A stretch of 64,000 nucleotides of DNA from JBQTII01 sp052387905. GTDB taxonomy: Bacteria > Actinomycetota > Actinomycetes > Sporichthyales > Sporichthyaceae. The stretch spans positions 1 to 64,000 of the forward strand of contig JBQTIR010000036.1 of NCBI GenBank assembly GCA_052387905.1, in the 5' to 3' direction. Both the position numbers and the translations under genes were made by a program. The notes under the pieces were generated by a model that made no database searches, was not told the origin of the DNA, and saw only the letters and a program-made list of their open reading frames with translations. Below are positions 50,626-59,089 of this stretch, piece after piece; position 1 is the stretch's first letter; every line of letters begins with the position of its first letter.

Positions 50626-51760
50626 CTCTACCGAGGTTCGGCCCGGCGCAACCGGGCGCCCCGGCCTGCCGTCCCTCGCGGACCCGGCCGTGCGCTCCAA
50701 GCTGATCCTGGTCGCGGTACTGATCCTTGCCTTGGCGACGCCGCCTACCTACCTCGACGACTCCTGGCTGACGATCCTGCAATACATCATGATCGGCGCT
50801 GTCGGCGCGATCGGGCTGACCCTGCTCACCGGCCAGGCGGGCCAGCTCTCCCTCGCCCACCCGTTCTTCCTCTTCGTCGGTGCGGTGACCTATTGCGTCA
50901 TCAGCAGCGAGGAGAACCCGGCCAAGCCGGACCTGATCGCCTTCGGCTTACCGCCGATCTTCGGGCTGATCGGGGGGATCGCGATGGCGGGCCTGCTCGG
51001 CGTGGTCTTCGCACCCGTCGCGGGCCGCGTCCGCGGGGTCTACCTCGGCGTCGCGACCCTCGCCCTGGTCTACGTCGGGCTGTACCTCGGTCAGCGCTAC
51101 AGCGACTTCTCCGGCGGAACGGCCTCGGGCCGCGAACCTGCCGACTTCGCGCTCTTCGGCCAATCCTTCGTGGAGACCGAGAAGCGTCAGTACTTCCTGT
51201 TCCTGATCTTCACCCTCGTGGCGTACGCCCTCGCCGTCGGCGCCGTGAAGAGCCGCCCCGGCCGCTCCTGGCGAGCCGTCCGGGACAACGAGCACGCCGC
51301 CTCAGCCCTCGGAGTTCCGGTGACCCGGGTGCGGGCCGAGGTGTTCGCGATCTCCTCCGCCTACGCCGGTCTCGCCGGGGTGATGTTCGCGTTCTGGGCC
51401 GACATCGTGAAGCCCGACGAGAGCGAGTTCGCTGGGTCGTACTCGATCCCGGTCGCCATCGCCTTCCTCGCGATGATTTTGATCGGCGGCCTCGGCTCGG
51501 TGGGCGGCGCGGTTGCCGGCGCGGTCATTGTGTTCGGAATGCCCCTGATGCTCCCGAAATTCTTCGGCAGCAATGAGCTGATCGGTTCCGGGGCCACAGC
51601 TGTCACACCGATTATTCTTACGACGTTCCTCTATGGTGCGTTGGTGATCGCGGTGGTGATGTTCGAGCCGGGAGGGCTCGCTGCGATCGGTCGTCGCTTC
51701 ATGGCCTGGCTTTCCCGCACCCCCGTGGGCGCCCTGCTCGCCCCTTCGAAAGGACTCTGA
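50618..51760 (+). CDS. livM: Branched-chain amino acid type ABC permease LivM
   Basis: The 380-aa membrane protein has about ten helices, with LivM motifs GLTLLTGQAGQLSLAHPFFLFVGA, the coupling helix SWRAVRDNEHAASALGVPVTRV and FLAMILIGGLGSVGGAVAGA. The N-terminus of about 25 residues is polar. GTG 50618 overlaps the livH stop by 8 nt. The insertion FSGGTASGREPADFALFGQSF resembles the urea/amide branch of the family as much as the amino acid branch. Confidence 0.92.
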   Translation: MSSSTEVRPGATGRPGLPSLADPAVRSKLILVAVLILALATPPTYLDDSWLTILQYIMIGAVGAIGLTLLTGQAGQLSLAHPFFLFVGAVTYCVISSEENPAKPDLIAFGLPPIFGLIGGIAMAGLLGVVFAPVAGRVRGVYLGVATLALVYVGLYLGQRYSDFSGGTASGREPADFALFGQSFVETEKRQYFLFLIFTLVAYALAVGAVKSRPGRSWRAVRDNEHAASALGVPVTRVRAEVFAISSAYAGLAGVMFAFWADIVKPDESEFAGSYSIPVAIAFLAMILIGGLGSVGGAVAGAVIVFGMPLMLPKFFGSNELIGSGATAVTPIILTTFLYGALVIAVVMFEPGGLAAIGRRFMAWLSRTPVGALLAPSKGL

Positions 51761-51762
51761 CG

Positions 51763-53019
51763 ATGCGTAGACCACAGAAGATGGCAGGGCTGGTTCTGGC
51801 CTCATCGCTCGTCCTGGCCGCGTGCGGCGGGGGCGACGACGGAGACAGCGCGGTCGAGTCCGCCGACGGGGTCAAGACCGGGCCCGGCGTCACCGCCGAG
51901 ACGATCACCCTTGGCACGATGACCGACACCTCTGGGCCGTTCAAGGAGTTCGGGGTCAACCTGACGGCCGGCCAGAAGCTCTGGCTGGAGGACGTCAACG
52001 CGGCCGGCGGCATCTGTGGCCGTCAGGTCGCGATCGACTTCAACGACCACGGCTACAAGGCCGAGCAGGCGAAGGTGCAGTTCCCGTCCGTCGAGCCCAA
52101 GGTCGCCGGGATGATGGAACTGCTCGGCTCCCCGATCATCGCCGCGCTCAAGGGTGACATCGCCGCCAAGAAACTCACCACCGTCGCCATCGCCTGGAGT
52201 TCCTTCCTGCTCGACCAGGAGTATGTGCTGATCGCCGGCACCACCTATGACCTGGAGATCATCAACGGCCTTTCCCACCTGCTCAAGGAGGGGATGATCA
52301 AGGACGGCGACACGATCTCGCACATCTACATCGACGGTGAGTACGGCGGCAACGGCCTGCTCGGCTCGAAGTATTTCGCCGAAGCGCACGGCATGAAGCT
52401 GGTCGAGAAGAAGATCACCTCCACCGACACCGACATGACCGGCATCGTGACCAGTCTCAAGGGCGAGGGCGCCAAGGCGATCGCCCTGACCACCAGCCCG
52501 GCACAGACTGCGTCGGCGGCCTCCGCCAGCAAGGCGCTCGGTCTCAACGTCCCGCTGGTCGGGAACTCACCCGTCTTCGCCCCGGCGCTGATGGACACCC
52601 CGGCAGCGGACGCGCTCAGCAAGCTCTTCGTCGTGGCCAGTGCGGTGCCGTACGCCTCGGACAACGCGAAGGGTAAGGAGATCGCGACCGCCTACGACAA
52701 GGCGAACCCGGGTGCGAACCCGAGCTTCACCGTGCAGTACGGCTACGCCCTCGGGGTGATGTGGAAGGCGATCCTGGACAAGGCGTGCGAGTCGAAGGAC
52801 CTCTCGCGTGAAGGCATCTTCAACGCCAAGAACGCCAGCTCCTCGATCGACACCCAGAAGTTGATCGCCGACCTGGACTTCACCAAGCCGGGCGCCCCGT
52901 CGACCCGCGAGGTCTACGTGGCCGTGGCCGACAAGGGCACCCCTGGCCGGCTCAAGCAGGTCACCCCGCTGTTCGTCTCCGACGACGCCGCGGCGTACAA
53001 GACCCCGTTCGAGAAGTAG
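51763..53019 (+). CDS. ABC transporter substrate-binding lipoprotein 1 (LivJ/K-like)
   Basis: The 418-aa lipoprotein has signal peptide and lipobox LVLAAC (Cys21), then a type I periplasmic-binding fold with ETITLGTMTDTSGPF, VNAAGGICGRQV and YIDGEYGGNGLLGSKYFAEAHG. It begins 2 nt after livM, so it belongs to the same operon and should deliver the ligand to LivHM. It is the first of three tandem paralogues that share the motif order but differ in many ligand-lining positions. A strong terminator follows. Confidence 0.92.
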   Translation: MRRPQKMAGLVLASSLVLAACGGGDDGDSAVESADGVKTGPGVTAETITLGTMTDTSGPFKEFGVNLTAGQKLWLEDVNAAGGICGRQVAIDFNDHGYKAEQAKVQFPSVEPKVAGMMELLGSPIIAALKGDIAAKKLTTVAIAWSSFLLDQEYVLIAGTTYDLEIINGLSHLLKEGMIKDGDTISHIYIDGEYGGNGLLGSKYFAEAHGMKLVEKKITSTDTDMTGIVTSLKGEGAKAIALTTSPAQTASAASASKALGLNVPLVGNSPVFAPALMDTPAADALSKLFVVASAVPYASDNAKGKEIATAYDKANPGANPSFTVQYGYALGVMWKAILDKACESKDLSREGIFNAKNASSSIDTQKLIADLDFTKPGAPSTREVYVAVADKGTPGRLKQVTPLFVSDDAAAYKTPFEK

Positions 53020-53041
53020 CAATCGCGCTCTGAATTGATCT

Positions 53042-53077
53042 GAATGGGGCCACCCGCGAACGCGGGTGGCCCCATTC
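53042..53077 (+). terminator. Very strong hairpin terminator after the first binding protein
   Basis: A perfect 17-bp inverted repeat (GAATGGGGCCACCCGCG at 53042-53058 with 53061-53077) surrounds an AA centre. It probably ends the livFGHM-SBP1 transcript and separates it from SBP2. Confidence 0.85.
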
Positions 53078-53127
53078 GGCCTGTCAACCCTGGCGCAACC
53101 TCCCGCCCCTGCAGCAGGATCGCGCGT

Positions 53128-54375
53128 ATGCGCCCACGCCATCGGATCCCGATGCTCCTGACCGCGGCGGCCCTGGTGCTTTCGGCCTGCGGCGACGACG
53201 ACTCCTCCAATGAGGCCGGTGGCGAGGTGATCACCGGGCCGGGCGTCACAGCGGACACGATCACCCTGGGCGTGTTGAGCGACAGCTCGGGGCCGTTCAA
53301 GAGCTTCGGGGTGAACTTCAGCGCCGGTCAGGAGTTGTGGCTCTCCGACGTCAACGCCGCGGGCGGGGTGTGTGGGCGTCAGATCCGCCTCGAACGTCGT
53401 GATCACGGGTACAAGGCCGAGCAGGCCAAGGTGGGCTTCGCCGAGGTCGAACCCCAGGTGGCGGGCTTCCTGGAGGTGCTCGGTTCGCCGATGGTCGCCG
53501 CGCTCAAAGGCGACGTCGACCAGCGTCAGGTCACGACGGTGGCGACGGCCTTCAGCTCCTTCGTGCTGGACCAGCCGTACCTGCTCGTGGCCGGTACCAC
53601 CTACGACGTGGAGGTCGTGAACGGGCTGGCGCACCTGATGGAGCAGGGCTCGCTCGCGCCCGGGGACACCATCGGGCACATCTACATCGACGGGGAGTAC
53701 GGCGGCAACGCGCTGCTCGGCTCGAAGTTCATGGCGGCGCGCCACAACTTCACGCTGGTGGAGAAGAAGGTCACCAGCACCGACACCGACATGGCGAACA
53801 TCGTCACCGGGCTCAAGGGCGACGGCATCAAGGCCATGGTGCTCAGCACCAGCCCGCCGCAGACCGCGTCCGCCGCGGCCGCGAACACCGCGCTCGGTCT
53901 GAATGCGGCGATGATCGGCAACAGCCCCGTGTTCGACCCGGCGCTGCTCGCGACCCCGGCAGCGGACGCACTCGACAAGCTCCTGATCTCCTCCAGCCCA
54001 GTACCGTTCGCTTCCACCGTGCCCAAGGCGCAGGAGATCGCGGCGAAGTTCACCGAACGCTTCCCCGGGCAGAGCCCGACGTTCTCGGTGACCTACGGAT
54101 ATGCCCTCGGGGTGATGTGGGAGCAGATCCTCGCCAAAGCCTGCGCGGCCGGCGACCTTTCGCGCGCGGGCATCTTCGCGGCGAAGAACTCGTCGACCAC
54201 GCTCGACATCTCCGGTCTCGTGCCTGACCTGGACTTCTCCTCCCCAGGTAGCCCCTCGACGCGGGAGGTGTACATCGCCAAGGTGGACAAGGCCGCGCCC
54301 GGCGGCCTGAGCGAGGCCCGGTCACGGTTCGTCTCCGCGGATGCGCAGGCATATCGCGCGCCGTTCGAGAAGTAG
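53128..54375 (+). CDS. ABC transporter substrate-binding lipoprotein 2
   Basis: The 415-aa lipoprotein has lipobox LVLSAC (Cys21), then DTITLGVLSDSSGPF, VNAAGGVCGRQI, YIDGEYGGNALLGSKFMAARHN and a closing APFEK like SBP1. It is clearly a paralogue of the proteins before and after it. ATG 53128 starts the signal peptide, with AGGAT upstream; the long frame from 53044 reads through the terminator and is not used. It has its own leader and may be expressed separately from the permease operon. Confidence 0.9.
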   Translation: MRPRHRIPMLLTAAALVLSACGDDDSSNEAGGEVITGPGVTADTITLGVLSDSSGPFKSFGVNFSAGQELWLSDVNAAGGVCGRQIRLERRDHGYKAEQAKVGFAEVEPQVAGFLEVLGSPMVAALKGDVDQRQVTTVATAFSSFVLDQPYLLVAGTTYDVEVVNGLAHLMEQGSLAPGDTIGHIYIDGEYGGNALLGSKFMAARHNFTLVEKKVTSTDTDMANIVTGLKGDGIKAMVLSTSPPQTASAAAANTALGLNAAMIGNSPVFDPALLATPAADALDKLLISSSPVPFASTVPKAQEIAAKFTERFPGQSPTFSVTYGYALGVMWEQILAKACAAGDLSRAGIFAAKNSSTTLDISGLVPDLDFSSPGSPSTREVYIAKVDKAAPGGLSEARSRFVSADAQAYRAPFEK

Positions 54376-54390
54376 ACAAGCCCGTTCAGC

Positions 54391-54419
54391 CCTGGTGCGG
54401 TTGGCTCGGCTGCACCAGG
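54391..54419 (+). terminator. Hairpin between the second and third binding protein genes
   Basis: CCTGGTGC (54391-54398) pairs with GCACCAGG (54412-54419), an 8-bp stem within the 52-bp gap. The stretch after it (AGGATCGGGCCATGCGCC) resembles the SBP2 leader, so the gap was probably duplicated along with the gene. It may act as a weak terminator or attenuate SBP3. Confidence 0.5.
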
Positions 54420-54427
54420 ATCGGGCC

Positions 54428-55675
54428 ATGCGCCTACGTCCCCTCCCGGTGTTCCTGGCCACTGCGGCCCTGCTGCTCGCTGCCTGCGGGGGTGATGACG
54501 AGGACTCCTCGGCCGCGGCCGACGGGGTCCTGACCGGACCAGGTGTCACCGCGGAGACGATCACGCTCGGGGTGATGACCGACGGGTCGGGCCCGTTCAA
54601 GGAGAACAGCCTCGCGATCGGCGTCGGCCACCAGATCTGGGTCTCCGACGTCAACGCCGCCGGGGGAGTGTGCGGGCGTCAGATCCGGCTCGAGACCCGC
54701 GACCACGGCTACAAGGCCGAGCTGGCCAAGGTGCAGTTCAGCGATGTCGAGCCTAAGGTGGCCGGCTTCCTGCAGCTGCTCGGATCACCGATGCTGATCG
54801 CGCTGTTGGGGGACATCGACTCGGCGGCCGTGACGACGACGGCCGTGTCCTGGAGCTCGCAGCTTCTCGATCAGGCGAACATCATGGTCGTGGGCACCAC
54901 CTACGACGTGGAGATCATCAACGGCCTGTCCTACCTGCTGAAGGAGGGCATGATCGCCGAGGGCGACACGATCGGGCACATCTACATCGACGGCGAGTAC
55001 GGCGGCAACGGGCTGCGGGGGGCGCAGTACTTCGCCAAGGCGCACGACTTGACGCTGGTGGAGAAGAAGGTCACCCCGACCGACACCGATATGGCGGGCA
55101 TCGTCACCAGCCTCAAGGGCTCGGGAGTCAAGGCCATCGCGCTGACCGGGACGCCGACCCAGGGGACCTCCGCGGCCTCGGCCAACAAAGCGCTCGGCCT
55201 CGATGTCCCGCTGATCGGCAACCTGCCGGTGTTCACCCCGACCGCGCTCGATTCCCCCGCCGCGGCGGCCTTGGACAAGCTCTACCTGGTGGCCAGCACC
55301 GTGCCGTTCGGCGCGGATGTGCCGCGGGCACAGGACATCGCGCAGAAGTACGAGGCAGCCGACACGGCCGCGCTACCGGCGTACACGGTCAATCACGGGT
55401 ACGCCCTCGGCCTGATCTGGCAGCAGATCCTGCAGCGTGCCTGTGACGCCAAGGACCTGTCCCGCGCCGGGATCGCCGCAGCCAAGAATGCCAGTACTGA
55501 GATCGACACCGAGGGCCTGATCCCGGAGCTGGACTTTTCCGTGCCCGGTTCGCCGACCAGCCGCGCTGCCTACATCGCCGTTCCGGACAAGGCCCAGCAG
55601 GGCGGGGTACGCCTGATCGAGCCGTCGTTCACCTCTGCGGACGCCGCGGCCTACAAGGCCCCGCACGAGGGCTGA
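54428..55675 (+). CDS. ABC transporter substrate-binding lipoprotein 3
   Basis: The 415-aa lipoprotein has lipobox LLLAAC (Cys20), then ETITLGVMTDGSGPF, VNAAGGVCGRQI, YIDGEYGGNGLRGAQYFAKAHD and an end APHEG. It is the third paralogue and has diverged further in ligand-contact stretches (for example GTPTQGTSAASANK for SBP1's TSPAQTASAASASK). No extra permease gene is near, so all three binding proteins probably serve the one LivHM channel. ATG 54428 follows AGGAT. It converges on the LuxR gene with a 10-bp gap. Confidence 0.9.
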   Translation: MRLRPLPVFLATAALLLAACGGDDEDSSAAADGVLTGPGVTAETITLGVMTDGSGPFKENSLAIGVGHQIWVSDVNAAGGVCGRQIRLETRDHGYKAELAKVQFSDVEPKVAGFLQLLGSPMLIALLGDIDSAAVTTTAVSWSSQLLDQANIMVVGTTYDVEIINGLSYLLKEGMIAEGDTIGHIYIDGEYGGNGLRGAQYFAKAHDLTLVEKKVTPTDTDMAGIVTSLKGSGVKAIALTGTPTQGTSAASANKALGLDVPLIGNLPVFTPTALDSPAAAALDKLYLVASTVPFGADVPRAQDIAQKYEAADTAALPAYTVNHGYALGLIWQQILQRACDAKDLSRAGIAAAKNASTEIDTEGLIPELDFSVPGSPTSRAAYIAVPDKAQQGGVRLIEPSFTSADAAAYKAPHEG

Positions 55676-55685
55676 AGGCCGGCCC

Positions 55686-56591
55686 TCAGGGGATGAGGCC
55701 GGCGCGCCGCGCGGCGGTGACGGCCTCGACGCGGTTGCGGGCGCCGAGCTTGCGGGCAGCGTCGCGCAGGTAGGACTTGGTGGTGGCCGCGGTGAGTCCG
55801 AGGCGCTGGGCCGCCTCGAGGTTGGTGGCACCGGTGGCGACCTGGGTCAGCACGTCGATCTCGCGGCGGGTCAGGCGCACGTCCAGACTGGGCGCGAGCG
55901 CGGGCTGTCCGGTACCCATGGCGCGCGCCATTGCCGAGAGCAGCAGGTCGATCTTGTCGCGGGCGTCGGCGTGGACCGCGTCGCGGATCAGCGCCAGCTC
56001 GGCGTGCACGTCGCGCAGGCACTGATCACGGGTGGCGTTCTCGGCCGGCGCGGCGGAGGCGATGAGACCGGAGACGCGGCGGTTGACCTCGGAGGCCACT
56101 GCCGCCTCGTACTCCATCCGGCGGGTGACCGTGACGGCCCTGTCCAGGACCCGGTCGGAGATGACCATCGGGCGGCGCATGGCGGCATAGATGACCCCGC
56201 GGACGCCGTCGGGAGCCCGGAACGGGACCGCGAGCATGGCGCGGATCCCCTCGGTGTCGATGGCCTTGTCGTAGTGATGGGTGATCCCGGATGCGGTGGC
56301 ATAGTCCACGACCCGCATCGGGCGACCCAGCGCCAGTGCCTTGCCGCCCAGGCCGTAGCCGAGGTCGACCTTGAGGTTGCGCAGGGATTCAGAGCGGTTG
56401 CCCGACAGCGTCGACAAGGTCATCACCGAGCCGGCCGCCGAGAGGCCGCCGAGCGTCACATCGGAGCCGGTCGCGGTCCGCAATTCCTCGACGTACGGCG
56501 CGAGGTCCGGCAGGCGGACGACGGTCAAGCTCTCGGATGGCATGGGGCATTGTGTGACGAAACGGACATTTTCGGCAAGCCGCGTCTTCAT
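55686..56591 (-). CDS. GAF-domain LuxR-type transcriptional regulator
   Basis: The 301-aa protein has an N-terminal GAF-like sensory domain (about residues 30-170: YGLGGKALALGRPMRVVDYATAS, GIRAMLAVPFRAPDGVRGVIYAA) and a helical linker. A C-terminal LuxR helix-turn-helix follows (about 235-300: LTRREIDVLTQVATGATNLEAAQRLGLT). It probably senses a small molecule and activates nearby or distant genes. It is transcribed in the same direction as the cupredoxin genes upstream (153-bp gap) and toward the Liv genes. ATG 56543 is an alternative start. Confidence 0.85.
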   Translation of the reverse strand: MKTRLAENVRFVTQCPMPSESLTVVRLPDLAPYVEELRTATGSDVTLGGLSAAGSVMTLSTLSGNRSESLRNLKVDLGYGLGGKALALGRPMRVVDYATASGITHHYDKAIDTEGIRAMLAVPFRAPDGVRGVIYAAMRRPMVISDRVLDRAVTVTRRMEYEAAVASEVNRRVSGLIASAAPAENATRDQCLRDVHAELALIRDAVHADARDKIDLLLSAMARAMGTGQPALAPSLDVRLTRREIDVLTQVATGATNLEAAQRLGLTAATTKSYLRDAARKLGARNRVEAVTAARRAGLIP

Positions 56592-56744
56592 GCCCGTGAT
56601 TCGTGTCGCTCACCCCGGGTGGATTGTCACGGACGGGTAACGGCCGCTTGTCGTCGCTGAGCGGTCGGGCCGTTCACCCGAATGGCACAACCCGGATGCT
56701 GCACGGGTTGGGCCGTCTCGCGCGGAGCACGTCCTCGGCCCGGT

Positions 56745-57632
56745 TCAGCTCGTGGGGCGCCCCCGCATCCCGACGATCAGCAGCGAGAGCACCACGCCGG
56801 CGAGTGCGAGGCCCCCGCCGAGGACTGCCGGGCCGAAATCAGTCTCCGCGGTACCCGCGGCCGCCAACTGGGTCTCGTCTGCCGCTGCTGGCGCCGCCGC
56901 CGGAGCCTGCGGGGTGAAGACCGCGGTCGCGGGGTCCGCAACAGCGGTAGTGCTCTCCTGGGCCGCCTTCGAGGCCGTGGTGGTCACGTCCTGGGTGGCC
57001 TTCACGGTCTTGGTGTCGGGCACCTTGTTCTTGGCCGAGTCCTTGAGGTCCTCCTTGGGTGCCTTCGCGGTGTCCTTGGCTCTCAGTGTTTCCGCGGGTG
57101 CCTTGGCCTGTTCCTTGGCCGGGGCTTTCACCGACTCCTTAGCCGCGGTCTCCTTCGAGGTGGTCTCCTTCGCCGGAGCGCTGGAACCCTTGTTCGCCGT
57201 CTCCTCGGCAGTCGCTTCGTGGGCGTGCTCTCCGCCCTGCGGGGTGTCCACCGCTGGACCCGAGGCGATGATCGTGGCCTTCATGTTCGGGTGGATCTCG
57301 CAGATGTAGGCGTAGGTACCGGGCACCGTGAAGGTGTGGGTGTACGTCTGGCCAGTGCTCAGGGTGCCGGAACCGAACTCAGCCGGCCCCGAGGTGCTGG
57401 TCGCGTCGTGGGGAGCCTTGTCGACGTTGGTCCAGGTCACCGAATCCCCGGTGGCCACAGTGGTCAACGGCTGAGAGAACGCGAAGTCCCTGATGGCGAT
57501 ATCGATCGTCGCTCCACTCACGGCGGTGGGTGCAGCGGTTGCCGCGGGCATCCCGAGGGTCGCCAGGGCGGTGATGGCCAGGGCGCCGGTGACGGCGGCC
57601 GCAGGGCGGTAGGTGCGCTGGTGTGTTGACAT
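56745..57632 (-). CDS. Cell-surface cupredoxin with Lys/Ala-rich stalk and C-terminal anchor
   Basis: The 295-aa protein has a signal peptide (residues 1-34), then a plastocyanin/azurin-like domain (40-125) with type-1 copper ligands His75 (APHD), Cys111, His114 and Met117 (CEIHPNM). A stalk of Lys/Ala/Glu/Thr repeats (about 140-265) and a C-terminal membrane helix (about 270-290) ending RGRPTS follow. The plan suggests a wall-spanning electron carrier or copper binder. AGGAGA precedes ATG 57632. It is the last of three co-directional copper genes. Confidence 0.87.
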   Translation of the reverse strand: MSTHQRTYRPAAAVTGALAITALATLGMPAATAAPTAVSGATIDIAIRDFAFSQPLTTVATGDSVTWTNVDKAPHDATSTSGPAEFGSGTLSTGQTYTHTFTVPGTYAYICEIHPNMKATIIASGPAVDTPQGGEHAHEATAEETANKGSSAPAKETTSKETAAKESVKAPAKEQAKAPAETLRAKDTAKAPKEDLKDSAKNKVPDTKTVKATQDVTTTASKAAQESTTAVADPATAVFTPQAPAAAPAAADETQLAAAGTAETDFGPAVLGGGLALAGVVLSLLIVGMRGRPTS

Positions 57633-57755
57633 GGCGTCGATCTCCTGGTGACGGTGGACAGAGATGGGCCGGTGCGGCTGCAATTCGCACCGACCCATCT
57701 CGTGGGGTCGGTCCCGCTGGGGGGTCGTGGGTGGCGACGAGCGCCGCGTCAGGTA

Positions 57756-58979
57756 CTACTCCGTAAGACCACCCTGACCGGTGGGTGCGCCGGCGCCCTT
57801 GGATCCGTCCGCCGCCATCGCCTCGGCGAGCGCCTGGTGAGAGGCGAGCCAACCCGGCAGGTCATCGGTGATCGCCGTCACCTGGCCGTTGATCGACGTG
57901 TTCCAGTGCCCGGCGTCCAGGTGCTGCATGAAGACCCGCGCGGCTGGTGTGGTGCCGGCCATGCTCGTCTTCCCGACATAGGCGTCGAGCATCTGACGGA
58001 TCAGAGCCAGGTGCGACTTGTTCCAAGAATCGAAGTTCAGGATCGCCGAGGCCTGGCCCATCGGCGAGGTGTTGTAGTGCGCGTTGTCCATGTGCTTGGC
58101 GAACTGTCCGAGGATCGGATGCGCGCCGTAGGCGCTGTCCTTGCCCTGGAAGAATTCCGTCATCTGCCGGACCAGGAACTGGTGGGACTTGCTCCAAGAA
58201 TCGAATTCGGCGATGTCCTGAACCTGGGCCCCCGCACCCCGGTTGAAGTGTGCCGCCTCCAGGTGAGTGATGAGCGGATCGACGGCGCCGCTGACTGGGT
58301 CGGCTGCCGGCTGGTATGGGTAGGTCCCGGCTGAGGGCGCGGCGCCGTTGTCGGACTTGCCGACGGCGGCAGATTCAGTCGTGTTGTCACCATGCGTGCT
58401 GGGGGTGTGCTCGGTGGTCGGGTCGGGCTTGTCACCGGTGGGGTTAGCCGAACTCGAGTGGTGCGGGCCACCGAGCAGCGGGCCGATCAGGGCGGACACG
58501 GGATCTGCAGCGGGCTTGTCGGCAGGCTTGTCGGCAGGCTTGGACTCCTTGACCGGCTTGCCGTTCTTGCCCAGGACGACGACCTGGCCGATCATCTCCG
58601 GGTGCACAGCGCAGTAGAAGTCGTAGGTGCCTGGCGTCGTGAACTTGTAGGTGAACCTCTGGCCCTGCTCGAACACCCCGGAGTCGAAAGCGACCGGGGC
58701 CGTGGTCGTGGTCACGGTGTGCGGAGCAGCGTCGTTGTTGAGCCAGGTGATGCTCTCGCCCAGCTTGATCGTCAGGACGGATCCGAAGTCGTTGTTCTTG
58801 ATCGGGACCTCGGTGCCTGCACTCGTGGCGTCGGCTGAGGTCAGGTGCAGGCCAAATGCCGAGGCAGAGGGCCCAGAGCCTGCGATGAGCAGTCCGGCGG
58901 CGGCTGTTAGTGCAGCCGCCGTCACAGCAATCGTTAGGCGCCCGTGGTTCATCGGTGCCGAAAGGGTCCGACTGTGCAT
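57756..58979 (-). CDS. Secreted cupredoxin fused to three 57-residue His-rich repeats
   Basis: The 407-aa protein has a signal peptide (1-41) and a cupredoxin domain (45-137) with His87, Cys123, His126 and Met129 (CAVHPEM) as likely copper ligands. A Pro/Lys/Thr-rich linker (140-230) leads to three repeats. Each repeat has H-x4-H-x-N (His239/244, 296/301, 353/358), a Gln at 252, 309 and 366, then W and SH (265-266, 322-323, 380-381). The period is 57 residues. The repeat has no family name known to me. AAGGAG stands before ATG 58979. Its neighbours are copD and another cupredoxin. Confidence 0.85.
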   Translation of the reverse strand: MHSRTLSAPMNHGRLTIAVTAAALTAAAGLLIAGSGPSASAFGLHLTSADATSAGTEVPIKNNDFGSVLTIKLGESITWLNNDAAPHTVTTTTAPVAFDSGVFEQGQRFTYKFTTPGTYDFYCAVHPEMIGQVVVLGKNGKPVKESKPADKPADKPAADPVSALIGPLLGGPHHSSSANPTGDKPDPTTEHTPSTHGDNTTESAAVGKSDNGAAPSAGTYPYQPAADPVSGAVDPLITHLEAAHFNRGAGAQVQDIAEFDSWSKSHQFLVRQMTEFFQGKDSAYGAHPILGQFAKHMDNAHYNTSPMGQASAILNFDSWNKSHLALIRQMLDAYVGKTSMAGTTPAARVFMQHLDAGHWNTSINGQVTAITDDLPGWLASHQALAEAMAADGSKGAGAPTGQGGLTE

Positions 58980-59089
58980 GGGGTGACTCCTTAGTCGTGG
59001 TATCCGAAGTACAGGTGTGCGAACTGCTCGGCGTCGAGGAAGCCGCAGCGTGAATAAATTCTGACGGGTAATCAAAATATTCCAGGGCA

